Of a stretch of 64,000 nt of DNA, positions 16,793 through 25,642 are shown in pieces (the first letter of the stretch is position 1; each line of letters opens with the position of its first letter). The stretch lies in contig QFQX01000016.1 of NCBI GenBank assembly GCA_003248775.1, positions 17,003 through 81,002 on the forward strand, given 5' to 3'. This stretch comes from Shinella sp. (GTDB taxonomy: Bacteria > Pseudomonadota > Alphaproteobacteria > Rhizobiales > Rhizobiaceae). The position numbers and the translations under genes are program-made. The notes below the pieces were generated by a model. That model did no database searches. It was not told the origin of the DNA and saw only the letters and a program-made list of their open reading frames with translations.

Positions 16793-19114
16793 TCAGCTTG
16801 CCCGTCGCATTTCATAGGATGCGACTTGACGAGAATCCGACACCGGATGCCCGAGCGTGAAGTGTCCGAGCTGCTGATCCATTTCGGCGGCCTCCGTCGC
16901 AAGCCGGTGGATGGCGGCGGTCGTCTCTTCCACCATTGCGGCGTTCTGCTGGGTCATGACATCGAGCGCATTGATCGAGCCGTTGATCTCCGAGATCGTC
17001 TGCGCTTCCTCGCGCGTCGAATGCATCATGTCACCGATCTTGCCGTTGATCGACAGGACATGCTCGCCGATCCCCTGCAGCGCGTGGCCAGCCTTTTCCA
17101 CGAGGCTCACGCCGTGCGCCACCTCACCGGCCGATTTCGCGAGCAGGCTGCTGATCTGCTTGGCTGCGCCGGCTGAGCGCTGGGCAAGCTCGCGCACTTC
17201 CTGGGCAACGACGGCGAAGCCCTTCCCGGCTTCGCCCGCGCGTGCGGCCTCAACCCCGGCATTGAGCGCCAGAAGATTGGTCTGGAAAGCGATCTCGTCG
17301 ATAACGCCGATAATCTGGTTGATCTCCTGCGACGAGCCGCGAATGGCCTCCATCGCCGCAATCGTCTCACGCATGATGTGGCCGGACTGCTCGGCTTCAT
17401 CCTTTGCGTTCCGCGCGCTCTGTTCGGCATCCTCGCCGCGCGCGATTTGAGCCTTGACCGCATCGGCCATGGCCTTGATGGCAGTCGCGGTTTCAGTGAG
17501 CGCTGCGGCCTGGCGTTCGGTGCGTTCAGCCAGCTGGTCAGCCCCCGCGCGCATTTCCTCGGAGCCGCCACGCACAGCAAGCGAATTGCCGCCGATACCG
17601 GAAAGCGTTGTGCTCAGGGTGGAAAGCGCATTGTTGAAATTGACGCGAAGCGATTCCAGTTCGTTCGGGAACGGCTGCCGGATCTCGAAGGCGAGATCAC
17701 CATGAGCCATACGGTCGAGGCCCTGATCGAGCGCCGCAACGACACCTTCGAGCGTGCGGGCCTCGGCTTCGCGTTCGGAGAAGCGCTGACGACGCTCTGT
17801 TTCCGCCTGCTCCCGCTCTTCGCTCGTACGTCGTTCCAGCTGCTGCTGCTCGATAAGCGCGGTACGGAAACGCTCCAGTGCCCGCGCCATGGTGCCGATT
17901 TCATCCCCACGGTTCTGGTTGGCGACAGGGTTGTCGAGCTGGCCATCTGCCACCTGCCCCGTTACCACCGCGAGCCGAGCAAGCGGCGCAAACAGACGTC
18001 GGGTCAGAACACCCGTGGCAATCGCCATGACCGCCAGCGCCGCCACGGCAATTGCCGTCAGCGTCAGTGCGATATGCAGTGAACCTGCGCCAAGCTCCGC
18101 AAGCGTCAGGCTTTCCACCATCAAATACTTCTGGCCGCCGAACTCGACCGCGCGACCATAGGCCCTGGCAGTTCCGTCATCGCGGGCGAAGTCGCTGGTG
18201 ACGATGCCACCGTTGCCCTGCATGGCATCGGGTGTGAAGCCGAAGGGAGCCGCCGCAATGTCCATGAGCTTGCCATCGGGACCGAGGCTGATGCCCGTGC
18301 CATCCTCGGAGAGAACGGCGGCACGCTCGACGCTGTCGGCGGCAATGCCCTTGGAAAGCAGGCTGGTGATCGCCGTCTCCTTGAGCTGGAACAGGATCGA
18401 GCCCTTGAAGGCACCGAACTTCACCACCGGCACGGAGAAATAGATATCCGGAGACTGCGCATCCTTGCCGGTCTTGAGGCCCGAGAAGGTGGTCGGCGCG
18501 GCATCCTCGACGGCCTTACCGGCGACATCGGCGCTGCGCGCAAAGGCCTGCCCCAAGCCGGTGCCTGCGAGTTCGCCGCCGATGGCGTTCTCCGCGAAAA
18601 ACGGCCCCTTGCGATAGGAATAGATGACGTTGCCAGCCTGATCGACCATCAGCAGGTCCAGGAATTGGGTATCGCGCAAATAGCCGGCGACGAGATTCTG
18701 GGTTGCTTCATGGTTCGAATAGTAGAAACCGCTCGGCCCTTCCGGCTTCAGGAGCTTCTCACGCTCGCCCGCTGGATAAGGGTTGTTCTTGACGAAGACC
18801 GTCTGAAGCTCACCCTTCGCATCGCCGGAATTCTTGACGATCGTGTTCCAGCCGCTCTTCATCGAGGTGAACGACTGTTGCAGACCTTCGATCTTGGCGA
18901 TCGATGTCGCCTGATTTTCCAGCTGCTGCAACTGTTCCCGGAGCATGTCACCCCGGAAGGTCAGTGTCCCGTCCATCGCACGATAGGTCTGCTTGTCGAA
19001 AAGCGAACTTGAAGTGAAGTAGGCAAGGACATTGAGGATCCCCACCGACAGTGCCGTCAGCAGCAGGAAAATCCCGATCACCTTGGAGGAAAGGGAGTTG
19101 AAACGAAAAACCAT
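16793..19114 (-). CDS. Methyl-accepting chemotaxis protein with periplasmic sensor
   Basis: Inner-membrane chemoreceptor of 773 residues. Helix 1 ([22 protein letters not shown]) is near residues 12-33. A periplasmic sensor of about 320 residues follows, then helix 2 ([23 protein letters not shown]) near 370, a HAMP linker, a second HAMP-like segment before the signalling domain, and the cytoplasmic hairpin with the highly conserved tip [24 protein letters not shown]. There is no C-terminal xWxxF pentapeptide for CheR/CheB tethering. ATG 19114 follows GGGGA; the longer frame to 19168 is not needed. It stands alone with a CtrA-type box about 120 bases upstream. The ligand is unknown. Confidence 0.92.
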   Translation of the reverse strand: MVFRFNSLSSKVIGIFLLLTALSVGILNVLAYFTSSSLFDKQTYRAMDGTLTFRGDMLREQLQQLENQATSIAKIEGLQQSFTSMKSGWNTIVKNSGDAKGELQTVFVKNNPYPAGEREKLLKPEGPSGFYYSNHEATQNLVAGYLRDTQFLDLLMVDQAGNVIYSYRKGPFFAENAIGGELAGTGLGQAFARSADVAGKAVEDAAPTTFSGLKTGKDAQSPDIYFSVPVVKFGAFKGSILFQLKETAITSLLSKGIAADSVERAAVLSEDGTGISLGPDGKLMDIAAAPFGFTPDAMQGNGGIVTSDFARDDGTARAYGRAVEFGGQKYLMVESLTLAELGAGSLHIALTLTAIAVAALAVMAIATGVLTRRLFAPLARLAVVTGQVADGQLDNPVANQNRGDEIGTMARALERFRTALIEQQQLERRTSEEREQAETERRQRFSEREAEARTLEGVVAALDQGLDRMAHGDLAFEIRQPFPNELESLRVNFNNALSTLSTTLSGIGGNSLAVRGGSEEMRAGADQLAERTERQAAALTETATAIKAMADAVKAQIARGEDAEQSARNAKDEAEQSGHIMRETIAAMEAIRGSSQEINQIIGVIDEIAFQTNLLALNAGVEAARAGEAGKGFAVVAQEVRELAQRSAGAAKQISSLLAKSAGEVAHGVSLVEKAGHALQGIGEHVLSINGKIGDMMHSTREEAQTISEINGSINALDVMTQQNAAMVEETTAAIHRLATEAAEMDQQLGHFTLGHPVSDSRQVASYEMRRAS

Positions 19115-19231
19115 AAGCGAATCCCCACGGCCGCTGTCGCCCTTCGCTCGAGCGCAGCAGTCTTTCAAACTATTTTAGGCACAACCGCGACAACGCGGAC
19201 ACCCCGGAGATTGCATCATTCAGGTTGTTGT

Positions 19232-19246
19232 TTAAACGGCAGTTAA
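19232..19246. promoter_or_regulatory. CtrA-type box upstream of the chemoreceptor
   Basis: TTAA-ACGGCAG-TTAA with exact N7 spacing, 118-132 bases upstream of the chemoreceptor start. Motility and chemotaxis genes are commonly under CtrA in alphaproteobacteria. Confidence 0.45.
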
Positions 19247-19286
19247 AGAGGGCGGCAATTTGTGGTCGTCGATGCACCCCGAAAAT

Positions 19287-20288
19287 TCAGCTATTTTCCG
19301 GGACTTTCTGCATGACACCGCCGAAAATCTCGACCGAGCGCAACCGTGCATCGATGTCATGGATCGGCATGGAGACGATGAGTTCGTCCGCTCCGGTCTC
19401 ATCCAGAAAGTCCTCAAGCTTCTTTTCGACAGTCTTCTGCGAGCCAACTACGGCATAGCTCAGCGTGTGCTCCACGCCGATGCGCTCCATATCGGTCCAC
19501 AACCCGTCCATGCTCTCCACCGGACGCGGGAAAGGACGCCTGACATTGCGCCGCAGATTGACGAACTGCTGCTGCGATGAGGTGAAGAGATATTGCGCCT
19601 CTTCATCGCTTTCAGCTCCGACCCCCATGACGCCAACCATCACATAGGGCTTGTCGAGATCGGCCGAAGGCTGGAACCGCTCGCGATAGATGGCGATGGC
19701 CTCCAACAAGGAATCGGGAGCGAAATGGGAAGCGAAGGCATAAGGAAGCCCGAGAGCCGCAGCGAGATGAGCGCTGTAGAGACTGGAACCCAGCAGCCAG
19801 ATCGGCACATGGCTGCGCGCCCCCGGCACCGCCAGCAGCACCTGGTCGTCCTCCGGGTCGCCGAGGAGACGCTGCAATTCGATGATATCGTGCGGGAAGC
19901 TCTCCGCCCCGGCGTCCAGATTGCGGCGAAGCGCTCGCGCCGTGCGCATGTCGGTTCCCGGCGCGCGGCCAAGACCGAGATCGACACGATCGGGAAACAG
20001 GGCCGCAAGCGTGCCGAACTGCTCCGCGATCACCAGTGGCGAATGGTTCGGCAGCATAATGCCGCCGGAACCAATGCGGATGCGCTTCGTTGCGGCCCCT
20101 ACATGGGCGATCACGATGGAGGTCGCCGCGCTCGCAATCCCCGGCATGCCGTGATGCTCGGCGAGCCAGAAGCGGTTGAACCCGAGTTCCTCCGCCTTCT
20201 GGGCCATCCGACGGGACGCGTCCAGCGCCTCCGTCACGCTATGTCCCTCGGCGATCGGTGACAGGTCGAGGATCGAAAAGGGTATCAT
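19287..20288 (-). CDS. LLM-class flavin-dependent oxidoreductase (YhbW-like)
   Basis: Cytoplasmic luciferase-like monooxygenase of 333 residues, TIM-barrel fold binding FMN or F420. The N-terminus [12 protein letters not shown], the [17 protein letters not shown] segment and the [11 protein letters not shown] loop are typical of the MsnO8/YhbW subgroup, whose substrates are mostly unknown. The start is uncertain: ATG 20288 gives the family N-terminus (MIPFSILDL) and has GGGA eight bases upstream; ATG 20297 and GTG 20324 are also in frame. It is monocistronic, between the chemoreceptor and the ruv locus. Confidence 0.85.
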   Translation of the reverse strand: MIPFSILDLSPIAEGHSVTEALDASRRMAQKAEELGFNRFWLAEHHGMPGIASAATSIVIAHVGAATKRIRIGSGGIMLPNHSPLVIAEQFGTLAALFPDRVDLGLGRAPGTDMRTARALRRNLDAGAESFPHDIIELQRLLGDPEDDQVLLAVPGARSHVPIWLLGSSLYSAHLAAALGLPYAFASHFAPDSLLEAIAIYRERFQPSADLDKPYVMVGVMGVGAESDEEAQYLFTSSQQQFVNLRRNVRRPFPRPVESMDGLWTDMERIGVEHTLSYAVVGSQKTVEKKLEDFLDETGADELIVSMPIHDIDARLRSVEIFGGVMQKVPENS

Positions 20289-20484
20289 GCGCGGCATCCC
20301 GTTATGGTCTTGATGTTTCCCCACATGTAGATATTCGCGAAAGCAATACCAGAACGAAATGACGGTTTTGCCGAACCGTCACCGCAATCTTTTTGAACCG
20401 ACGTTGCGCTTCGCTGAAACGGATGTTTTTGGTTTGTTCACTTTTCGCTGGCAGATCCATACATCAGCAAGTTAGGATATCGCC

Positions 20485-20997
20485 ATGCGAGACACGATTC
20501 GGATTATCGGTATTGACCCGGGACTCAGGCGCACCGGATGGGGCGTGATCGAAACGCTTGGCAATTCATTGCGCTTCGTCGCCTCCGGCACAGTTACGTC
20601 CGATGGCGACATGGACCTCGCCTCGCGTCTTCGCCAGCTGCATGACGGACTGGCCGATGTGGTCCACAGCTACCAGCCTCATGAAGCCGCGGTTGAGCAG
20701 ACCTTCGTCAACAAGGACGCGGTCGCGACCCTGAAGCTCGGCCAAGCACGCGGCATCGCCATGCTGGTGCCCGCCCGCGCCGGTCTGCCCGTCTCCGAAT
20801 ATGCGCCGAACGCGGTGAAGAAATCGGTGATCGGCGTCGGTCACGGCGAAAAGCAGCAGATCCACATGATGCTGAAGATCCTGATGCCCAAGGCGGAATT
20901 CAAGGGCAACGACGCCGCCGACGCACTCGCCATCGCCATCTGCCACGCCCACAATCGCGGCGGCGACCGCATGCGCAAGGTCTTGGCTTCCGCCTGA
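20485..20997 (+). CDS. ruvC: Crossover junction endodeoxyribonuclease RuvC
   Basis: Holliday-junction resolvase of 170 residues, acting as a dimer with RuvAB in recombinational repair. The four acidic residues of the RNase H-like active site are recognisable: Asp in [13 protein letters not shown] near residue 11, Glu in AAVEQTF near 71, and the Asp pair in [12 protein letters not shown] near 145. Length is normal. In this locus ruvC is separated from ruvAB by a toxin-antitoxin pair. I see no LexA box before ruvC itself; the perfect one lies just after its stop. Confidence 0.97.
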   Translation: MRDTIRIIGIDPGLRRTGWGVIETLGNSLRFVASGTVTSDGDMDLASRLRQLHDGLADVVHSYQPHEAAVEQTFVNKDAVATLKLGQARGIAMLVPARAGLPVSEYAPNAVKKSVIGVGHGEKQQIHMMLKILMPKAEFKGNDAADALAIAICHAHNRGGDRMRKVLASA

Positions 20998-21000
20998 TTT

Positions 21001-21015
21001 GTTCTTGACTTGTTC
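21001..21015 (+). promoter_or_regulatory. LexA (SOS) box before vapBC-ruvAB
   Basis: GTTC-TTGACTT-GTTC is a perfect match to the alphaproteobacterial LexA box GTTC-N7-GTTC and overlaps the -35 element at 21004-21009. It begins four bases after the ruvC stop codon, so LexA would repress the vapBC-ruvAB transcript rather than ruvC. Confidence 0.8.
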
Positions 21016-21038
21016 CGTCAGTAAGATATTTTCTTACT
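21004..21038 (+). promoter_or_regulatory. Promoter and dyad operator of the vapBC pair
   Basis: The promoter is CTTGAC (21004-21009), 17 bases, then TATTTT (21027-21032). A perfect inverted repeat AGTAAGA-N5-TCTTACT (21020-21038) covers the -10, as expected for autoregulation by the antitoxin-toxin complex. Confidence 0.75.
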
Positions 21039-21056
21039 CAATGAAGGAGCAAGGCA

Positions 21057-21308
21057 ATGCGAGTTACATCGAAGGGGCAGGTCACCATTCCGCGTGACTT
21101 GCGCGAGCTTGCCGGCATTGAACCGAACAGCGAAGTCATTTTCACGATCGAAGATGGCAAGCTGGTTGTCTCTCCCAAGAAGGAAGGACAGCAAGGCGTC
21201 GAGCGCGAGCGCCTGCAGGCCTTCATGCACGCCCTTGACGCCATGGAGGGAACCGGCGACCAGACGATCGACGCCGATGCTCTCATGACCATGACACGAG
21301 ATCGCTGA
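21057..21308 (+). CDS. vapB: AbrB/SpoVT-fold antitoxin
   Basis: Antitoxin of 83 residues. The N-terminal swapped-hairpin AbrB DNA-binding domain reads MRVTSKGQVTIPRDLRELAG and IEDGKLVVSPKK; the C-terminal half should wrap the toxin. It binds its own promoter together with the toxin and neutralises the PIN nuclease. AAGGAG lies eleven bases before ATG 21057. The toxin gene starts three bases after its stop, the usual antitoxin-first order. The dyad at 21020-21038 is the probable operator. The pair lies within ruvC-ruvA. Confidence 0.88.
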   Translation: MRVTSKGQVTIPRDLRELAGIEPNSEVIFTIEDGKLVVSPKKEGQQGVERERLQAFMHALDAMEGTGDQTIDADALMTMTRDR

Positions 21309-21311
21309 TCC

Positions 21312-21725
21312 ATGACGACGCTCGTGGACACGAACGTTCTCGTGGACCTCGCCGTTCGAGATCCGGTCTGGCTTCAATGGTCTCGCAATGCTCTGTTGCG
21401 CCTGGCCCGAACCCAGCCGCTCGTCATTAATCCGGTCATTTACACCGAATTCTCGGTTCGCTACGACGATATCGATATGGTCGACCGGCTCCTTCCTCGA
21501 ACGGACTTCCATAGGGAAAGCCTCCCGTGGACGGCGGCATTCGCCGCTGGGCTGGCATTCAGGCGCTACCGGGCAGGCGGCGGACAGCGGGAGCGCGTTC
21601 TGCCGGATTTCCTGATCGGGGCTCATGCAGCCATTCGCGGCTACTCAATTCTCACTCGGGACACCAAGGGCTACCGCTCCTATTTCCCGATGGTTCCCCT
21701 CATTTCCCCCGAAACCCATCCCTGA
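21312..21725 (+). CDS. vapC: PIN-domain toxin (VapC-type ribonuclease)
   Basis: Putative Mg-dependent ribonuclease toxin of 137 residues. The acidic PIN site is complete by eye: Asp6 in LVDTNVLVDL, Glu in INPVIYTEFS near residue 46, Asp in LPDFLIGAHA near residue 98, and Asp in ILTRDTKGYRSYF near 116. VapC toxins cleave tRNA or rRNA sites; the target here is unknown. It is 3 bases downstream of the antitoxin gene and 12 bases upstream of ruvA, so toxin and ruvAB are probably on one mRNA. Nothing suggests decay. Confidence 0.88.
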   Translation: MTTLVDTNVLVDLAVRDPVWLQWSRNALLRLARTQPLVINPVIYTEFSVRYDDIDMVDRLLPRTDFHRESLPWTAAFAAGLAFRRYRAGGGQRERVLPDFLIGAHAAIRGYSILTRDTKGYRSYFPMVPLISPETHP

Positions 21726-21737
21726 CGGACACACCTC

Positions 21738-22355
21738 ATGATCGGCAAGCTCAAAGGCACCATCGACGAAATCGGCGACGACCATGCGCTGATCGACGTA
21801 CACGGCGTCTGCTATATTGCTCACTGCTCCTCACGCACGCTGTCCCGGCTCGGTTCGCCCGGAGAGGCCGTGGTTCTCTTCATCGAGACCTATGTCCGCG
21901 AAGACCAGTTGAAGCTCTTCGGCTTCCTCACTGCGCTGGAACGCGAATGGTTCAATCTCTTGCAGAGCGTGCAGGGCGTCGGCACCAAGGTGGCTCTCGC
22001 CGTGCTCTCTACGCTGACGCCGTCCGAACTCGCCAACGCCATCGCGCTGCAGGACAAGACGGCCGTCTCCCGCGCGCCCGGTGTCGGGCCGAAGGTCGCG
22101 GTTCGCATCATGACGGAACTGAAGAACAAGGCTCCCGCCTTTGCCGGAGAAGCCGCCGCCAATATCGGCCTGAAGCAGGAACTCGGGGAAGGCGTGGCCG
22201 CAGCCCCGGTCGCGGATGCTGTCTCGGCGCTTACCAATCTCGGCTACTCCCGCGAACAGGCGGCAAACGCTATCGCCGCAGCCCTGAAGAATGGTGGCGA
22301 GGGCGCAGACAGCGCCAAGCTGATCCGCCTCGGCCTCAAGGAGCTGTCGCGGTGA
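21738..22355 (+). CDS. ruvA: Holliday junction branch migration protein RuvA
   Basis: Tetrameric junction-binding protein of 205 residues. The N-terminal OB fold starts [21 protein letters not shown], the two helix-hairpin-helix motifs include [17 protein letters not shown] and [17 protein letters not shown], and the C-terminal RuvB-binding domain ends [21 protein letters not shown]. It targets the RuvB motor to four-way junctions. The start is 12 bases after the toxin stop, and it is followed by ruvB after about 90 bases. The LexA box at 21001 probably governs it. Confidence 0.97.
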   Translation: MIGKLKGTIDEIGDDHALIDVHGVCYIAHCSSRTLSRLGSPGEAVVLFIETYVREDQLKLFGFLTALEREWFNLLQSVQGVGTKVALAVLSTLTPSELANAIALQDKTAVSRAPGVGPKVAVRIMTELKNKAPAFAGEAAANIGLKQELGEGVAAAPVADAVSALTNLGYSREQAANAIAAALKNGGEGADSAKLIRLGLKELSR

Positions 22356-22448
22356 TACCGCGCTTTACCCCTTCTACTGAATCTGGTCAAAGGCGCTTGA
22401 GCGGCCCCCTCCGCCCTGCCATCATGGCCGCCAACCGGAAGTACAGTC

Positions 22449-23489
22449 ATGAGTGAAGCCGACCGTCTCATTTCATCGGAAAAGCGTGGCGAGGATATCG
22501 ACACCGCGCTGCGTCCGCAGTCGCTCGATGAATTCACCGGACAGGCCGAAGCACGCGCCAACCTGAAGATCTTCATCGAGGCCGCCAAGAACCGCGGCGA
22601 AGCGCTCGATCACGTATTGTTTGTCGGCCCGCCCGGCCTCGGCAAGACCACCCTTGCCCAGATCATGGCAAAGGAACTCGGCGTCAACTTCCGCTCGACC
22701 TCAGGCCCCGTCATCGCCAAGGCCGGTGATCTTGCCGCCCTGCTGACCAATCTCGAAGAGCGCGACGTCCTCTTCATCGATGAAATTCACCGGCTGAACC
22801 CGGCGGTGGAAGAAATCCTTTATCCGGCGATGGAGGATTTTCAGCTCGACCTCATCATCGGGGAAGGTCCGGCCGCCCGCTCGGTCAAGATCGACCTGTC
22901 GAAGTTCACCCTCGTCGCCGCGACCACCCGCCTCGGTCTGCTGACGACACCGCTGCGCGACCGTTTCGGCATTCCGGTCCGTCTCTCCTTCTATACCGTT
23001 GAGGAGCTTGAAGGCATCGTGCGCCGCGGCGCTCGCCTGATGGGCCTCGGCATGACCGACGAAGGCGCCCGCGAGATCGCGCGGCGCGCCCGCGGCACGC
23101 CCCGTATCGCCGGTCGCCTGCTGCGCCGCGTGCGCGATTTCGCTGAAGTGGCCCGCGCGGAAGCCGTAACCCGCGAGATCGCCGACGAGGCGCTGACCCG
23201 CCTGCTCGTCGACAATATGGGTCTCGACCAGCTCGACAAACGCTATCTGAACATGATCGCCGTGAACTTCGGCGGCGGCCCGGTTGGCATCGAAACCATC
23301 GCCGCAGGACTTTCCGAACCCCGCGATGCGATCGAGGATATCATCGAGCCCTACATGATCCAGCAGGGCTTCATCCAGCGCACACCGCGCGGCCGGGTCC
23401 TGACGACCATCGCCTGGAAACACCTGGGACTGCAGCCGCCGAAGGATCTGGAAGCCGCGCAGTTCCGCCTGACCCTCGAGGGGGATTGA
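22449..23489 (+). CDS. ruvB: Holliday junction helicase motor RuvB
   Basis: AAA+ ATPase of 346 residues forming hexameric rings that drive branch migration with RuvA. Walker A is GPPGLGKTT near residue 61, Walker B is LFIDEIHR near 111, sensor 1 lies in LVAATTRLG, and the C-terminal winged helix includes [17 protein letters not shown] 22449 fits the family start. The next gene starts directly at the stop codon (TGAATG), so the metallophosphoesterase is probably co-transcribed. Confidence 0.97.
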   Translation: MSEADRLISSEKRGEDIDTALRPQSLDEFTGQAEARANLKIFIEAAKNRGEALDHVLFVGPPGLGKTTLAQIMAKELGVNFRSTSGPVIAKAGDLAALLTNLEERDVLFIDEIHRLNPAVEEILYPAMEDFQLDLIIGEGPAARSVKIDLSKFTLVAATTRLGLLTTPLRDRFGIPVRLSFYTVEELEGIVRRGARLMGLGMTDEGAREIARRARGTPRIAGRLLRRVRDFAEVARAEAVTREIADEALTRLLVDNMGLDQLDKRYLNMIAVNFGGGPVGIETIAAGLSEPRDAIEDIIEPYMIQQGFIQRTPRGRVLTTIAWKHLGLQPPKDLEAAQFRLTLEGD

Positions 23490-24413
23490 ATGATCGCGCG
23501 GCGCGGGTTCCTCAAGCTTCTCGGCGGCCTGCTGATGGCAGGCTTTGGAACCAGCGCCTACGCGGTCGGCATCGAGCCCTTCGCCCGACCCCGCGTCACG
23601 CGATATGCCCTCACCCCTCGCGACTGGCCGGGGGATCTCAAACTTAAGATCGTCGCACTCGCGGATTTCCACGCCTGCGAACCGTGGATGCCGGCCGAAC
23701 GCATCGCCGCGATCTGCGATCAGGCGAACGACCTTGAGGGCGACATGGTCCTCCTGCTCGGCGACTACATGACCAGCATGTGGTTCAACACCGGTTATGT
23801 CGAACCGGCCAGATGGGCGGAAGCCCTGTCACGGCTCAAGGCGCCGCTCGGCGTTCATGCCATCCTCGGCAATCACGACTGGCTGAACGATCCCGTAGCT
23901 CTTGCCGCCGGTCACGGCCCGACGCTCGCGCACAAGGCGCTCGGTGATGTCGGCATTCCCGTCTACGACAATCTCGCCATCCGGATGGAAAAGGACGGCC
24001 GCCCTTTCTGGCTCGCCGGCCTCGCCGACCAGCTCCAGCCCGGAAACCCGGCGCCCGACGGCTCCGGCATCATCCCGGGGCTCGACGACCTCCCGGCGAC
24101 GCTCGCACAGATAAAGGGCGATGAACCCGCGATCCTCATGGCCCATGAGCCGGATATTTTCGTCGAGGTTCCCGGACGGATTGCGCTGACGCTTTCGGGA
24201 CATACCCATGGCGGTCAGCTCAGGCTCTTCGGCTACTCGCCGCTGGTGCCCTCGCGCTTCGGCAACCGCTATGCCTATGGCCACATCGTCGAGGATGACC
24301 GCCATCTCATCGTTTCCGCCGGTTTCGGCCTCTCAAACCTGCCGATCCGGCTGGGCGCGCCGCCTGAAATTGTCGTGGTCGAACTCGGTGGAACAGGCCT
24401 GTCGGCAGCATGA
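23490..24413 (+). CDS. Calcineurin-like metallophosphoesterase, YkuE-type, Tat-exported
   Basis: Predicted periplasmic or membrane-attached phosphoesterase of 307 residues. The N-terminus ARRGFLKLLGGLLMAGFG is a twin-arginine signal. The metal ligands follow the family order: ADFHA (D-x-H), GDYM (GD), GNHDW (GNHD), the MAHEPD segment and GHTHGGQ (GHTH). YkuE-like enzymes act on phospholipid headgroups or UDP-sugar lipids; the substrate here is not known. It abuts ruvB without spacer, an arrangement seen in other rhizobia, with no evident functional link. Confidence 0.85.
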   Translation: MIARRGFLKLLGGLLMAGFGTSAYAVGIEPFARPRVTRYALTPRDWPGDLKLKIVALADFHACEPWMPAERIAAICDQANDLEGDMVLLLGDYMTSMWFNTGYVEPARWAEALSRLKAPLGVHAILGNHDWLNDPVALAAGHGPTLAHKALGDVGIPVYDNLAIRMEKDGRPFWLAGLADQLQPGNPAPDGSGIIPGLDDLPATLAQIKGDEPAILMAHEPDIFVEVPGRIALTLSGHTHGGQLRLFGYSPLVPSRFGNRYAYGHIVEDDRHLIVSAGFGLSNLPIRLGAPPEIVVVELGGTGLSAA

Positions 24414-24444
24414 TGATGGAACCTTGGGGCAAGGAAATGACACG

Positions 24445-25011
24445 ATGATGGATCCTGTCGACCCATGCCGCGTGTTTCGAAAACTCGCACGCAACAATGC
24501 ACTAGCCAATCTCAGGCTGCTTGATGCGGTGGCACGTCTTAAACCCGGAGAATTCGAGGCAGAGCGCACCAGCTTCTTCCCCTCAATTCAGGCCACGCTC
24601 AACCACGTCCTCGTGGTCGACTGGTTCTATATCGACGCGCTGGAAGGCGGAACGCTCGGACCGAAGGCATGGGAAACCGAAATACCCTTTCCCGAACGAC
24701 AGGCGCTCCTGGCAGCACAGGCCGATGTCGATCGCCGATTGCTCGCATTCTGTGACGGCCTGAGGCCGGACGACCTCGCGCGAACGGTCGATGTTCACCG
24801 TGGCAGCCGCATCCAGCAAGACCGCTGCGACGACATCCTGAGCCACCTCTTCCAGCACCAGACCCACCATCGCGGACAGGTGCACGCCATGCTCGCCGGC
24901 ACCAGCGTCAGGCCGCAGCAACTGGATGAATTCATCGTGGGAGACGACGCACAGGCGCGGAAAAACGAGATGAATGCGCTCGGATGGAACGAAAACGACC
25001 TGATGCGTTGA
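24445..25011 (+). CDS. DinB-family protein
   Basis: Four-helix-bundle DinB/YfiT-like protein of 188 residues. The metal-binding histidines are in IQATLNHVLVVDWFY and LFQHQTHHRGQVHAML, the latter being the family hallmark HxxHHRGQ. Members are thiol-dependent metalloenzymes or stress-induced proteins of undetermined substrate; despite the name this is not DNA polymerase IV. ATG 24445 has AAGGA nine bases upstream; the open frame continues upstream inside the phosphoesterase gene and is not real. It is followed by a terminator, so it ends the ruv-associated cluster. Confidence 0.85.
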   Translation: MMDPVDPCRVFRKLARNNALANLRLLDAVARLKPGEFEAERTSFFPSIQATLNHVLVVDWFYIDALEGGTLGPKAWETEIPFPERQALLAAQADVDRRLLAFCDGLRPDDLARTVDVHRGSRIQQDRCDDILSHLFQHQTHHRGQVHAMLAGTSVRPQQLDEFIVGDDAQARKNEMNALGWNENDLMR

Positions 25012-25032
25012 AGAGGTAATACAAAGCCCTCC

Positions 25033-25057
25033 CAGGCCAGCGTTCGGGCCTGTTTTT
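25033..25057 (+). terminator. Terminator after the DinB gene
   Basis: CAGGCC (25033-25038) pairs with GGCCTG (25047-25052), followed by TTTTT. Confidence 0.8.
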
Positions 25058-25206
25058 CAAGGACAAAGCAACAGGCAGGAAGAGTAGAAGCAAATGAGCA
25101 GCATACTCAATTAGCTGTTTTCATTAAAAATTATTAATTATAATATTCATACTGCATTCACATCTCGGGGTCTAGCGTCAGGTCATAGACAACGAGGAAC
25201 ACACCA

Positions 25207-25539
25207 ATGAAAAAAGCACTTCTGATTGCAATTGCCAGCCTGATGATCGCCGCTCCGATGGCCCAGGCCCAGCAGTATCGCCCGGACGATCGCCGTCCGC
25301 CCCAGCATCATCAGGCCAAGCCGCAGAAGCCTGCTCCGCACAAGGCAGCACCCAAGCCCTATTACTGGAAGAAGGGCCAGAGCATGCGTGACTGGCGCCG
25401 CCACAACGAGATCAACGACTACCGTCGCTATGGCCTGCGCAAGCCGGGCCGCGACCAGCGCTGGATCCGGGTCGACAACCAGTATCTCCTGATCGGCATC
25501 ACCTCCGGCCTGATCGCCGGCATCGCTACGGCTCGTTAA
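25207..25539 (+). CDS. RcnB-family periplasmic protein
   Basis: Secreted protein of 110 residues with a signal peptide ending AQA near residue 22. A basic, His/Pro-rich linker follows, and then the RcnB signature (YGLRKPGRDQRWIRVDNQYLLIGITSGLI). E. coli RcnB takes part in periplasmic nickel/cobalt homeostasis; rhizobial members are mostly uncharacterised. GAGGA lies nine bases before ATG 25207, and an AT-rich promoter region precedes it. It is monocistronic with its own terminator. Confidence 0.85.
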   Translation: MKKALLIAIASLMIAAPMAQAQQYRPDDRRPPQHHQAKPQKPAPHKAAPKPYYWKKGQSMRDWRRHNEINDYRRYGLRKPGRDQRWIRVDNQYLLIGITSGLIAGIATAR

Positions 25540-25562
25540 GAGGCCAACGCATTACCAATCGG

Positions 25563-25594
25563 GCCGCAGGCGCAAACGCGTCTGCGGCTTTCTT
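25563..25594 (+). terminator. Terminator after the RcnB gene
   Basis: GCCGCAG (25563-25569) pairs with CTGCGGC (25582-25588), then TTTCTT. Confidence 0.75.
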
Positions 25595-25642
25595 CATTCC
25601 AAGGGCGGAATATATATTGCGACCCTCAGCTGACGAGGGATT

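Noticed and set aside
20325..20484. LexA box before ruvC
   Set aside because: GTTC occurs near 20436 but the base pattern seven positions later is GCTG, not GTTC.
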